Positions 33,630 through 43,077 of a stretch of 45,588 nt of DNA are shown piece after piece; positions within the stretch are counted from its first letter, which is position 1; every line of letters begins with the position of its first letter. The notes under the pieces were generated by a model. That model saw only the letters and a program-made list of their open reading frames with translations. It was not told the DNA's origin and did not search any database. Made by a program: the position numbers and the translations under genes. Origin of the DNA: Gemmatimonadota bacterium (lineage in GTDB: Bacteria > Gemmatimonadota > Gemmatimonadetes > Longimicrobiales > Gaopeijiaceae); the NCBI GenBank assembly GCA_027623325.1, contig JAQBXY010000026.1:1-45588 (forward strand), read 5' to 3'.

Positions 33630-35234
33630 CCAGGCGCGCTGCTCCTCTTGCTCGGTGCCGTCGGCCTGGTCCTGCTCATGGCGTGCACGAACGTGGCCGC
33701 TCTGCTCGTGACACGGACGAGCGATCGCCGCGGTGAAATGTCGGTCCGAGCGGCATTGGGGGCCGGCCGGGCTCGGCTCGCCCGCCAGGTCCTTACCGAG
33801 TCCGTTCTGCTCGGCGTGATTTCGGGGGCGATCGGCGCCGTCCTCGCGGTGGCCGCCTTCGACGTGCTCGTCGCGGCGCTGCCGCTCCCGCGTATGCTCG
33901 GTGACACACTCCACCTCGATTGGACGATGTTGGCCACGAGCCTCGTCCTCTCCGTGGTGGCAGGGTGCGCCGTTTCCCTCGGGCCGATGCATGGTCTGCT
34001 GCGTGGCGATGTGCAGGCGAGCGCATTCCGCTCCCGCGTCGCATCGGGCTCGACGCAGGGCGGGGGCAGGCTTCAGAGGGGATTGGTAGTCGGCGAGGTC
34101 CTCATCGCCGTGGTGCTCGCGACCGGTGCGGCGCTTCTCGTGCGCACGATCGGGGAACTCCGAGCCATCGAATTAGGGCTCGACCCCGAGGGTGTGATGA
34201 CGGTGGAGGTTGTGTTGCCCGAGGCGGGTCACGATCCGTCCGTCCGACCTCAGCTCTACGCGTCACTGCTCGAGCGGGTCGAAGCGTTGCCCGGCGTACA
34301 GTCGGTGGGCCTCATGAATCGTGTGCCGGTGCGGGACGGGGGCTGGCAGGGGACGCTGAACATTCTCGATCGGCCGGACCTGGCGGAGGGCGCTCGGCCC
34401 AATGCGTTCTTCCGGGTTCTCAGTCCCAATGCCATCGACGCGCTGGGCATCGAGGTCCTCGAGGGTCGCGGTGTTCGCTCGACCGACGGACCCGATGATC
34501 CACTCGTCGCGCTCGTGAACGAGACTTTCGCGAACTCCATGTATCCCGGGGAGTCGGCCGTGGGTCGGTTCTTCGAGCGGTCGAGCAGCCCCATCGAGAT
34601 CGTCGGCGTGATTCGGAATGTGCCCGTGTACGGTCTGATCGGTGAGGTTCCGATGGCGGCCTACTACCCATGGGATCAAATGTTGAGTCGGTCGGCCTAT
34701 GCGGTCATCGTGGCGAAGACCTCCCTGGAACCCAACGACCTCGTAGCTCCGATCCGCGCCATTCTCGGCGATGTCGCGCCGCGCGCCGCGCTCGGCCGGG
34801 TCGCGTCCATGGAGGCCGTGACCGACGCGGCGATGGCCGAGCCCCTCAGGCTTCGCTTCTTCCTCGGCATGTTCAGTGTGCTGGGCATCATCCTCGGGAC
34901 GGTCGGCGTCTACGGCGTCGTGTCCTACTCCGTGCAGCGACGACAGACCGAGTTCGGAATCCGGATGGCGCTGGGTGCGGAGCCCGGGCGACTACTGGGA
35001 GATGTTATCCGCAATGGTATGGTCCCGGTCGTACTCGGTGTCGTTGCCGGAACGATCGTCGCTGCTCTGAGCTCGACGGTGCTGGCCCGTTTCCTCTTCG
35101 AGGTCGAGCCGACTGATCCGGTGAGCCTGCTCCTCGCGTCAGGCGCGCTTCTCGCGACCGGCATCGTGGCGTCGATCGTGCCGGCGTGGCGGGCCAGCAC
35201 GACGCATCCGGGTGAGGCGTTGCGGGCGGAGTAG
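33621..35234 (+). pseudogene. ADOP/MacB-type ABC permease, C-terminal part only
   Basis: Homology to ADOP permeases starts at about 33621-33630 with PGALLLLLGAVGLVLLMACTN, the second transmembrane block. It continues through a full second half with FtsX domain 1, a second MacB periplasmic domain, FtsX domain 2 (VYGVVSYSVQRRQTEFGIRM) and the end TTHPGEALRAE. Intact ADOP proteins have about 800 residues, so the first roughly 280-400 are missing. The best start in the remaining frame is TTG 33648, which lacks a ribosome-binding site. The missing N-terminal half may be the fragment at 39473-40294. Confidence 0.75.
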
Positions 35235-35268
35235 GTGAGGCGACTAGCCGAGAGCTCGACGCGCCCGC

Positions 35269-36864
35269 CTACATCACAGTCAGACGGCGCAGCGCAGCCT
35301 CGAGCAGAATCGTGTAATACTCCCGAAAGTTGTCGGCGGTGAGTGGGATCCACTCGTCGATCTCAGCCGGATTGCCTTCGGCGATCTCGCCGTTTGGGGT
35401 GATGGTGTGACCGATGTTCCACATGAAGTGTGCGATCGGCTGATCCGTGCCCGGGAAGGTCAGTACCTCCTCCCATTCCCACGTATTGGAGTATCCCCCG
35501 GGCGGCATGCCGACGACGGGCCCGAGATCGTTGTCGATCACCTGATGGATGAACTGATCGAGGTGCGAACCGCCGTCCGGGCCGGAGATCACGGCGAACG
35601 GGCCACGGAAGTGGACCTCAGCAGGCCGGAGCACGCCGTCGGAATCGCGAGGCGCGTGTGCGGACTTGAAGGGCACACTGTTCGTGTATGCGTCGCCCCG
35701 TTCGAGGGCCGGCCTCACGTCGACTTCCAACCACTCCATCAACCAACTGCCGTCATCGATCGTCTCTCGCACGCCTCCATCGGTGAAGCCCTGCCTGCCG
35801 AACGCTTCGCGACGCTCATCGATGAAGGGCCCGGTCACGTCACTGATTCGCAGATTCCCGAACGTGGTCTTGAATGGGCGCCCCTGGATACGTTGCACAG
35901 CATAGGCGCCGCGCGAGCCGCCCCCCGAGCGCGTCACGTCCATGATCATCGTGTAATCGAGCAGCTCTTGTTCCTGTGCGAGGTCCATGAGCGCATCGAC
36001 GTCCTCGACCATCGTCTCGCGAAACCCCGTCCAGCGGAGGACGACGATTCGCCGCATCTCGTCTACGAGGAGATCGTAGGTCACGGTCCGGTGCATCAGC
36101 TCGAAGCCTGGATAGGCCGGCTCTGACGTACCGAGCCAGGCGAGCGAGCCTTCCGGGCTCAGCGGAAGCTCGTAGGTCCGTTCCGAACCGTCTCGGGACT
36201 GGGTCGTCAGCCGGATGCCGTCACCACGCAGCTCGGGAGGGAACAGAGCCGTGGCCACGGTCATGGCTTGAGCCAGCTTCCACTTGAGGCCGATCGTCGT
36301 CGAGTGCCGCATGTAGCGGGTCGCCTCTATCTCCCAATCCGCGATCGACACGCCGTTCACGGCCACCACACGGGAGCCGAGCTCGGGCAGGGAAGCTCCG
36401 ACCGGTCCGTTTGCCAGATCGCCCACGAAGTAGGAAGCCCCCTCGGCACCGAAGTCAGGAAACACACGGACCGGCGCCACCCGCGCCTCCATTTCGTCAC
36501 CGCCGATGACTTCGAGTCCGGAGCTGTCTGACAGTTGGAGCCCGCCCGGCACGAGCGACACGCTCAGGTGGCGGTCCCGGCGGGCTGCGCTGAGTCGCGA
36601 GATCGCGTAGAACAGATCTTCATCCGTGTCGGCCGACACGAAGTCATCCTTCAGCGCCTTCATCGCCTCGATCGGGTCGAAGCCGAGCGTCTGGTTCTTG
36701 ATGTGTGACCAGGCCTCCCTCCGCTCGGTGCGGGCCAGGATCGTATCGAACAGTTCAGCACGCATTTGCGGCGTGCCGACACTGATCGTCGGGGGGGCGG
36801 TGCAGGCGCTCCCGGTGACGATCGTGGCGAGGGCGAGGAGGCGCATCGGGGGTGTGTTGGTCAT
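35269..36864 (-). CDS. S41-like peptidase lipoprotein with PDZ-like segment
   Basis: The protein of about 531 aa has a lipoprotein signal (MRLLALATIVTG, lipobox GSAC), then a helical N-terminal region (about 30-100). A PDZ-like stretch (ELGSRVVAVNGVSIADWE) follows, and then a domain resembling the S41 tail-specific protease fold (RRIVVLRWTGF, TMIMDVTRSGGGSRGAYAVQ, AVISGPDGGSHLDQFIH). The Ser in GPDGGSH sits where S41 enzymes have the nucleophile (TSSAAE), but the context is altered, so activity is uncertain. I chose ATG 36864 for a normal signal length; ATG 36846 and ATG 36891 also fit. It diverges from the TonB receptor. Confidence 0.6.
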   Translation of the reverse strand: MTNTPPMRLLALATIVTGSACTAPPTISVGTPQMRAELFDTILARTERREAWSHIKNQTLGFDPIEAMKALKDDFVSADTDEDLFYAISRLSAARRDRHLSVSLVPGGLQLSDSSGLEVIGGDEMEARVAPVRVFPDFGAEGASYFVGDLANGPVGASLPELGSRVVAVNGVSIADWEIEATRYMRHSTTIGLKWKLAQAMTVATALFPPELRGDGIRLTTQSRDGSERTYELPLSPEGSLAWLGTSEPAYPGFELMHRTVTYDLLVDEMRRIVVLRWTGFRETMVEDVDALMDLAQEQELLDYTMIMDVTRSGGGSRGAYAVQRIQGRPFKTTFGNLRISDVTGPFIDERREAFGRQGFTDGGVRETIDDGSWLMEWLEVDVRPALERGDAYTNSVPFKSAHAPRDSDGVLRPAEVHFRGPFAVISGPDGGSHLDQFIHQVIDNDLGPVVGMPPGGYSNTWEWEEVLTFPGTDQPIAHFMWNIGHTITPNGEIAEGNPAEIDEWIPLTADNFREYYTILLEAALRRLTVM

Positions 36865-36891
36865 TCGGGCAAGATGCCGCCCGAGGGACAT

Positions 36892-36986
36892 GGCGCAAGC
36901 CGTGGCCGCACTGTCGTTTGGTCCAACTCTACCTGGAAAAAATCGACGCAGGGTAGTCGATCAGCCTCTCTCCTATAGAATTGAGC
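36892..36986. promoter_or_regulatory. Divergent region with -10 element TATAGA directly before the TonB receptor
   Basis: TATAGA (36974-36979) lies 7 bp before the GTG at 36987. That would put the transcription start on the start codon (a leaderless message). No Shine-Dalgarno sequence is present before either possible start (TTG 36981, GTG 36987). A matching -35 is not evident. Confidence 0.3.
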
Positions 36987-39134
36987 GTGACTTCCAGAAT
37001 ATTCGTCGCGGCCGCCCTGGCCCTCGCGTTGGCTGTCCCCTCCGCTCATGCCCAGAGCGCTCGCGTAACCGTTCGAGCGGTGAGCGACGGCGCGCCCGTC
37101 GCCGGAGCCCAGGTGGCGGCGGGTACGGTCGGCTCCCTCACGAACGCGGGGGGAGAAGCAGTGCTCGTTCTCGATGCCGGGCTACACACCCTCGGCATCA
37201 CACGGATCGGCTACGCGTCTGTGGAGCTTCAGCTGGATCTTCGAGCGGGTGCCGACACGACGGTGGTCGTCGAGCTCGAGGAAGAAGCCATCGAGACGGA
37301 GGGGATTCTCGTGACCTCTACCCGGACGGAGAGGCGGATTCAGGATGAGCCCCTCCGCGTCGAGGTTGTCTCTCGCGAGGAGGTGGAGGAGAAGCTGCTC
37401 ATGACTCCCGGAGACATTGCGATGCTCCTCAACGAGACGGCGGGGCTGCGGGTGCAGCCGACTTCGCCGTCTTTGGGCGGAGCGAGCGTTCGAATCCAGG
37501 GGCTGCTCGGTCGCTATACGCAGATTCTGTCGGACGGACTTCCGTTGTACGGCGGTCAGACGGGCGCGTTGGGGCCCCTGCAGATCCCTCCCATGGACCT
37601 CGGTCAGGTGGAGGTCATCAAGGGTGCCGCTTCCGCGTTGTATGGATCAACCGCGATGGGCGGTGTCGTGAATTTGATCTCTCGACGCCCCGAGGATGAG
37701 CGCGAAATACTCCTGAACCAGACGACGCTCGGTGGGACGGACGCCATCCTGTGGCTCTCGGATGAAGTCAATGAGCAATGGGGCTATTCGGTGCTCGCGA
37801 GCGTGCATCGCCAGGAGCAGGCGGACCTGGACGACGACGAGTGGGCGGACCTCCCGAGCTTTCGCCGCGCGGTTGCACGCCCGCGACTGTTCTGGAATGA
37901 CGGTCATGGCCGGTCCCTGTTCTTCACAGTAGGGGGGATGGCCGAGGACCGAGAGGGTGGAACGGTTGCGGGAGGTGCAACTCCGGCCGGGAGCCCGTTC
38001 GTCGAGTCCATCGAGACACGCCGTCTCGACGCTGGCTTGGTCGGCCGAGCGCTGCTCTCGGGATCGCGCTTGGTCAACGTCCGTGCCTCGGCGACGGGAC
38101 AGAGACACGAGCACTTCTTCGGAGACTTCCTCGAACGAGACGCCCACCGGACCCTCTTCGCGGAGACGGCCCTGTCGGGTCAGGACGGAGATCACGCCTG
38201 GGTGCTCGGGACCGCCGTGCAGCACGAGCGATACGCGGCCCAGGACGTTTCTCGGTTCGACTTCACGCACACCATCCCCGCTGCCTTCGTCCAGGATGAA
38301 TACGCTCCGACTCGGTGGTTGACGCTGTCGGCAAGCGCCCGTCTGGATGACCATAGCGCGTATGGAACGTTCGTGAGTCCCAGGGTGTCGGCGCTCCTAC
38401 GGCCGGGAGAGTGGGTGATTCGAACGTCGGCGGGCACCGGCTACTTCGGACCCTCTCCGTTTACCGAGGAGACGGAAGCCGTCGGGTTGAATCGCCTGGA
38501 GGCCCTGCAAGGGTTGGTAGCCGAGCGTGTGCGGAACGCGATGCTCGACGTGGGGCGCTCCTTCGGGGCTTTGGAGGTGAACGCGACGGTGTTCGGGTCC
38601 CGGATCCAGGACCCCCTCGTGGTGCGACCCGGTGCGCCCGGGACGTTGACGCTATCCAATTCTCCGGGGCCCGTGTCTACGTGGGGGACCGAGCTGCTGG
38701 CTCGCCTCGAACGTGGCCCGATCCACGCCACCGCCACGCACGTGTACACCCGCTCGCGCGAGCGCGACCTCGACGGCACCGGCCGCCGAGAGGTTCCGCT
38801 GACGCCCCGCCACACCATCGGCATGGTCGGTGCCTGGGAGGACGAGGAGAGTGGCCGCGTGGGAGTCGAGTTCTACTACACCGGGCTCCAATCGCTCGTC
38901 GAGAACCCCTACCGCACGGAGTCCGAGCCCTACGTCTCGATGGGCTTTCTGGTGGAGTGGCGTGTCGGGCGGGCCCGCTTGTTCCTGAACGCTGAGAATC
39001 TTTTGGATACGAGGCAGACGTCGTACGACCGGCTGGTACTTCCGGCCCGGGGCCTCGAGGGGCGATGGGTCACGGATGTATGGGCCCCGTTGGAGGGGAG
39101 GGCGTTCAACGGGGGGATTAGGCTGGCGTTCTAG
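36987..39134 (+). CDS. TonB-dependent outer-membrane receptor
   Basis: The protein of about 715 aa has a signal peptide (VAAALALALAVPSAHAQ), then a carboxypeptidase-regulatory-like domain (about 24-95; RVTVRAVSDGAPVAGAQVAA). A TonB-box/plug region with VTSTRTERRIQDEP, GASVRIQGLLGRYTQILSDG and SALYGSTAMGGVVNLI follows, and then a beta-barrel to the final GIRLAF. The length is that of BtuB/siderophore-type receptors, shorter than SusC-like ones. The start is GTG 36987 or TTG 36981. No adjacent transport genes name the ligand. It ends just before a PIN-domain remnant. Confidence 0.88.
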   Translation: MTSRIFVAAALALALAVPSAHAQSARVTVRAVSDGAPVAGAQVAAGTVGSLTNAGGEAVLVLDAGLHTLGITRIGYASVELQLDLRAGADTTVVVELEEEAIETEGILVTSTRTERRIQDEPLRVEVVSREEVEEKLLMTPGDIAMLLNETAGLRVQPTSPSLGGASVRIQGLLGRYTQILSDGLPLYGGQTGALGPLQIPPMDLGQVEVIKGAASALYGSTAMGGVVNLISRRPEDEREILLNQTTLGGTDAILWLSDEVNEQWGYSVLASVHRQEQADLDDDEWADLPSFRRAVARPRLFWNDGHGRSLFFTVGGMAEDREGGTVAGGATPAGSPFVESIETRRLDAGLVGRALLSGSRLVNVRASATGQRHEHFFGDFLERDAHRTLFAETALSGQDGDHAWVLGTAVQHERYAAQDVSRFDFTHTIPAAFVQDEYAPTRWLTLSASARLDDHSAYGTFVSPRVSALLRPGEWVIRTSAGTGYFGPSPFTEETEAVGLNRLEALQGLVAERVRNAMLDVGRSFGALEVNATVFGSRIQDPLVVRPGAPGTLTLSNSPGPVSTWGTELLARLERGPIHATATHVYTRSRERDLDGTGRREVPLTPRHTIGMVGAWEDEESGRVGVEFYYTGLQSLVENPYRTESEPYVSMGFLVEWRVGRARLFLNAENLLDTRQTSYDRLVLPARGLEGRWVTDVWAPLEGRAFNGGIRLAF

Positions 39135-39173
39135 GCCGAAACACAACCCGATCGTTGACCGTACTCTGTCCAG

Positions 39174-39466
39174 ACTCCCGCGCCCGTGGTCATGGAGCTG
39201 CTCGCCGGATGTAGAACGGAGGAGGCCGCGGCCGAGCTCAACCGCCTACTCGGCCGCTTCGAGATCGTCGAACTGGAGGGGCTGGCAGATTTCGAGGACG
39301 CAGCCCTCGTTCAACGCATTTGTCGCCGCGGCGGACACTCGGTGCGGTCCATGATCGACTGCCTGGTGGCGGTCATGGCGCTGCGAACGGGGCGGCCGCT
39401 CTTGGCTCGTGATCGAGATTTTGCCGTAATCGCCCAGAAGATCGAGTTGGAGTTGGTCGACCTGGG
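39174..39466 (+). pseudogene. PIN-domain (VapC-type) toxin fragment, N-terminus lost
   Basis: The frame holds PVVMELLAGCRTEEAAAELN, FEIVELEGLADFEDAALV, SVRSMIDCLVAVMALRTGRP and LLARDRDFAVIA. These are the middle and C-terminal segments of VapC-type PIN nucleases, with Glu and Asp residues at usual positions. The first catalytic Asp (normally in a MxxVDSS-like start) is missing, because an in-frame stop at 39156-39158 precedes it. Beyond about 39466 the frame reads the antisense of a permease. No antitoxin is seen. The fragment is therefore cut at both ends. Confidence 0.65.
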
Positions 39467-39472
39467 GCGAGC

Positions 39473-40294
39473 CTTCCGAAGGAAGCCCTGCGGCATCACA
39501 CCGACGACCGTGTGTGGCACTCCTCCGATGCGGAGGTCACGCCCGATGATGTCGGGGTCGCCTCCGACGCGTGACTGCCAGAGGTCGTAGCCGATCACGA
39601 CGACCGAGGGGGCGCCGAGTACTTCGTCTGCGGTGCCGAGTGACCGGCCTAGGGAGGGCGCTACGCGAAGAAGTTCGAACGTGGAGGCTGTGGCCTCGGC
39701 TCCCGCCACCGGCGGCGCCAATCCGTCCTCGGAGTCGACATTGTACAAGGAAGTCCGGACCGCCCCGACGGCTTCGAACGACGATAGACCGTCTCTCCAC
39801 TGCATGTAGTCGTAGTAGGTCGTCGTCTCCGGCCGGTTGGTCGCCTGGTTCCAGTAGCGCAGGAGTCGGACTCGATGTCCGTCCGGGACGGGGAGCGGTG
39901 CCTCCAGTGCATTCGCCAGATGCGTCGGGGTCAGCCCGACGGGTATTCCGACGGCTAGGGCAAACACGGTGACGAGGGTCATGCCCGGATGTTTCCCCAT
40001 CATCCGCAGGCCGAGTTTCCGATCGAGCAAGGAGAACCAGATCTTGGGCCGACTCGCCCCCGAGCGGGACGCAAGTCTCGGCCTCATGGTGGAGCGCACC
40101 CGCTCGCGGAAACCGGCCGAGATCATGTCCACCGTTGTGCGTAGCAGGAACGGATAGAGCCGGGTCCGGTTATTCCCGAGCTCGAGGCAGGCCGCTTCGA
40201 ACGCTTCGCGCATCCCATCCGCGAAACTCCGACGGAAGGGCGCGGGAAACGCGCGGAGGCCCAGTTCGAACAGCAGTCGGACGGGTCGGCTCAT
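39473..40294 (-). pseudogene. ADOP/MacB-type ABC permease, N-terminal part only
   Basis: Starting at ATG 40294, the frame reads the N-terminal prefix seen in PadR-linked ADOP permeases (LLFELGLRAFPAPFRRSFAD). The first membrane helix (GMTLVTVFALAVGIPVGLTP) and the first part of the MacB periplasmic domain (STFELLRVAPSLGRSLG, VVVIGYDLWQSRVGGDPDII, GVMPQGF) follow. Homology ends at about 39482, and the open frame then crosses the antisense of the PIN remnant to 39311. It overlaps the PadR gene by 4 bp, so it was a PadR-permease operon. Roughly 500 residues are lost or sit elsewhere. Confidence 0.75.
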
Positions 40295-40659
40295 CGTGAA
40301 GCGTCCGGCAGCAGCTGGTGCGAACGCGCGAGTTCCAGCGCCCGGTGCAAGCGCAATGCTTCCTGCCGAAGAGCCTGCTGCCCATGGTCGGTGAGGGCGT
40401 AGTATCGCCTGGAGCGGCCACGAGTCTCGGTAGGCGCGTCGTCCGGCGTGGCCACTTCCCGGACGAGACCCTCAGTCATCAACCGGCTGAGCAGTCGGTA
40501 CAACGATCCGATTCCCGCCGTGACGACTCCTCCCGAATCACGCTCGACCGCCTGCATGATGGCGTAGCCGTGGAGATGCCGGTCGACGAGGGCTACGAGT
40601 ACGTGCCAGTCGGTCGCAGTTAATGGGCCGGCGAGGGGGGCTTCGTCAGCGGGCTTCAC
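40291..40659 (-). CDS. PadR family transcriptional regulator
   Basis: The 122-aa protein has the PadR winged helix: TATDWHVLVALVDRHLHGYA, the recognition stretch GVVTAGIGSLYRLLSRLMTE, and a wing in ETRGRSRRYYALTDHG. A short C-terminal helix for dimer formation follows (LRLHRALELAR). In this lineage PadR genes often precede ADOP permeases and repress the operon. Here the partner is truncated (39473-40294). A 14-bp inverted repeat 22-54 bp before the start (40681-40713) is a probable operator. Confidence 0.88.
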   Translation of the reverse strand: MKPADEAPLAGPLTATDWHVLVALVDRHLHGYAIMQAVERDSGGVVTAGIGSLYRLLSRLMTEGLVREVATPDDAPTETRGRSRRYYALTDHGQQALRQEALRLHRALELARSHQLLPDASR

Positions 40660-40671
40660 GCGGGGCTCCTG

Positions 40672-40677
40672 TTATAA
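40672..40677 (-). promoter_or_regulatory. Possible -10 element of the PadR operon
   Basis: On the minus strand the sequence reads TATAAC just before the PadR start region. A -35 at 17 bp would fall inside the palindrome 40681-40713 but is weak (TACGAG). The layout would let a bound repressor block RNA polymerase. Confidence 0.3.
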
Positions 40678-40680
40678 GCT

Positions 40681-40713
40681 GTGTGCATATATGTCTCGTA
40701 CATATATGCACAC
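40681..40713. promoter_or_regulatory. 14-bp perfect inverted repeat, probable PadR operator
   Basis: GTGTGCATATATGT (40681-40694) and ACATATATGCACAC (40700-40713) are exact reverse complements with a 5-nt spacer CTCGT. The inner ATGT...ACAT halves match what I recall of PadR-binding sites. The AT-rich palindrome stands out from the high-GC surroundings. It lies between the PadR gene and the 3' end of the DUF5916 gene, so transcription from there is the only plausible regulated output. Confidence 0.6.
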
Positions 40714-40731
40714 GTCGCAAGCCCTGCTACG

Positions 40732-43077
40732 TCAGTATCGCAACAACCGCGTCGCTTTCACCGCCAGACCTCGGCTCCTGAGTCCCGAGCCCCGTGGACC
40801 CGTGTCGCGCTCGTCGGTCCACACGAGGAAGATCTCACTCCCCGGCGCGTACTCCCAGCGGAAACGCAGGTTGCTCGACAGGGTGTTGTCCGCCTCGTTG
40901 TACTGAACGAGCGAGCTGGCAAACATGCGCGGCGTGAAGGCATAGTCGGCGCGGAGGCGGAAGACCGCCTGGGTCGCCTCACCTTCCGGCAGCTCGAGCA
41001 GGTTGAGGCTGACCCCAGGTTCCAGGGATAGCTGATTGGTGACGACGACCCTCCCCTGGTTCACGGTGAGCGCGCGAATAGAACCGTGATAGAACGAGCC
41101 CCATTGGTACGAGACGCTTCCGGAGAGGCGGCGTTGCGGACCCGATGTGTAGGAGACGCGCTGGCTCGTGAACGTGTACCTGCCCATCGGAATCGCGAGG
41201 TCACTCGTGACGAAGAAAGGCGCGTCAATGCGCTCGAACTCGCGAACGATCTCGATTGAATACTGATCGCTGCTCTCCAGCTCCAGGTCGAAGTTTCCGG
41301 ATTGTCGACGTGATTCCATCGACCCGCTGCCGTCCCCGAAGAAAGTGACGCCCGTTTCCCACGTCAGCTTGCGGATCCATGCGATCGACGTGGGACGAGG
41401 ACTGAACCGGACCGACGCCGCCGACTTGGCGAAGTCGCTCCGCCGCAGGAAGCCGATTTCCGGGTTGAAGGCTGCGCCCACTTCGAGATAGGAGGCGTTC
41501 GCTCCGTACGTGTCCCCTTCGTAGCTCGCGGCCGCCTGCCAGCTATCGTCCTTGGTATCGAGCGCAGGAGCCTCGGTCCGGGCCCAATAGCCGCCGAGCT
41601 CGAGATTCTCGAAGAACGCGAAAGAGGCGTCGAGCCCGTACGCTCGGTTCGCACCGCTCCCAGAAACGGCCACGGACCGGTTCGTGATGAGGGCGCCGAG
41701 CGAGCTTCGGTTGAGGATGTCGCGTTTGACACGAAACACGGAGTAGTTCGTGCTGCGGATGCCGGCATCCTGGTCCGCACGCGTCTGAATGTTGATCGCT
41801 CCGACGGCGAAGGGGCCGACCTTCCCGGTGACCCGCCCCCCGCCCGTGATCGGGACCACTTGTCCACGATCGAGCCCGATTCTCCGACTATAGAACAGAG
41901 TGGGTGCGTCACCGGCGCTGCGGCCGAATGCCATTCCGCGTCCCGGTCGAAAGCCGTTGGCGACTCCTCCCTGGCCGAAGTCGAAGACGCCTCTGCCCTC
42001 GAGGAAGAAGTCGCGCTTCTCGGGGAAAAAGAGGCTGAACCGCGTCAGATTGACCTGCTGCTCATCGACCTCGACCTGGGCGAAATCGGTATTCACGGTC
42101 ACGTCCGCGGTGAGGTTCGCGGTCACCCCGTACTTGAGGTCCAGCCCCACGTCTCCGGTCCGTTCGTTCGAACGAGTCGGCGTCGATAGCCGGTCGGTCG
42201 TAAGGCCTCCGATCGCATACGGCTTGAGTTCGAGATTGCTGCCCGCCGGGGGGAGCGATAGGCCCACTAAAGTCCCCGCCGCCGAGATCCGGTTCAGCGC
42301 CTGGGGACCCGCCAGGACCGCCGGAACCGGGCTCAGGTAGATCCACTCGTTGTTGTGGCGAATCGAGCGCCGGAACTGAATGCCCCACATCTGGTCGGGG
42401 CCGGCGTTGTAGCGGAGTGATTTGAACGGAATGGCCATTTCAACGACCCAGCCGCCGTCGAACTGACCGCCTGCGACATCCCAGACCGGATTCCAGTCGG
42501 TGTTCGATAAGCCCTCGTCTACGACCGCGTAGTCGGCGCGAGCGCCCAGCATGTTGGCGTAGAACATCGCCCCGCTTCGCCGGTCGTAGAACGTGTCGAA
42601 CATGACCCCGAAGTTCTCGTTGTTGCGAAGTCCCGGGGTGTCGCGTCTGAGTTCGTTCACGACCCACGTCTCGGGCGGCGTTGAGTCCCAACACCGGCAC
42701 GTCACGTAGATGTTGGTGTCATCGAAGGTGACCCAGACGTCGCTCCGCTGCGAGGCGGGGGCTCCCGCAATCGGCGTCACCTGCACGAAGTCGCCGAACG
42801 GTCGGAATTCGCTGTAGACCGCCTCGTCCAGTCGTCCATCCAGCGTCAACGGCTCGTTCAACCGGATGGCCCGCACGGTAGCGCGGCCTCGGTCGTCGCG
42901 GGTGATCGATTCCGGGAGCACCGGAGCCGGCGATCCGTCGAGGACCTGTCTCGTCGCAGCACTCCCACGACCTGCATCCTGTGCCGCGAGTGGAGCCCCA
43001 GAAGGAAGCAGCGCGATGGCGGCTACGGCCAGGGCAATCTTGAAGCGGGCGATCACATCCGTGCTCATGTTCGGCAC
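40732..43077 (-). CDS. DUF5916 outer-membrane protein with carbohydrate-binding CBM9-like domain
   Basis: The 781-aa protein has a signal peptide (FKIALAVAAIALLPSGAPLAAQ). A CBM9-like domain (about 65-260) contains LNEPLTLDGRLDEAVYSEF, WVTFDDTNIYVTCRCWD and WVVEMAIPFKSLRY. A DUF5916 beta-barrel region follows, with DFAQVEVDEQQVNLTRFSLF and FPEKRDFFLEGRGVF, ending in an aromatic AVKATRLLRY as in outer-membrane proteins. Its function is not established. The binding domain suggests contact with a surface or soluble polysaccharide. The start may be ATG 43077 or 43068. It diverges from a small barrel gene over 183 bp. Confidence 0.88.
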   Translation of the reverse strand: MPNMSTDVIARFKIALAVAAIALLPSGAPLAAQDAGRGSAATRQVLDGSPAPVLPESITRDDRGRATVRAIRLNEPLTLDGRLDEAVYSEFRPFGDFVQVTPIAGAPASQRSDVWVTFDDTNIYVTCRCWDSTPPETWVVNELRRDTPGLRNNENFGVMFDTFYDRRSGAMFYANMLGARADYAVVDEGLSNTDWNPVWDVAGGQFDGGWVVEMAIPFKSLRYNAGPDQMWGIQFRRSIRHNNEWIYLSPVPAVLAGPQALNRISAAGTLVGLSLPPAGSNLELKPYAIGGLTTDRLSTPTRSNERTGDVGLDLKYGVTANLTADVTVNTDFAQVEVDEQQVNLTRFSLFFPEKRDFFLEGRGVFDFGQGGVANGFRPGRGMAFGRSAGDAPTLFYSRRIGLDRGQVVPITGGGRVTGKVGPFAVGAINIQTRADQDAGIRSTNYSVFRVKRDILNRSSLGALITNRSVAVSGSGANRAYGLDASFAFFENLELGGYWARTEAPALDTKDDSWQAAASYEGDTYGANASYLEVGAAFNPEIGFLRRSDFAKSAASVRFSPRPTSIAWIRKLTWETGVTFFGDGSGSMESRRQSGNFDLELESSDQYSIEIVREFERIDAPFFVTSDLAIPMGRYTFTSQRVSYTSGPQRRLSGSVSYQWGSFYHGSIRALTVNQGRVVVTNQLSLEPGVSLNLLELPEGEATQAVFRLRADYAFTPRMFASSLVQYNEADNTLSSNLRFRWEYAPGSEIFLVWTDERDTGPRGSGLRSRGLAVKATRLLRY

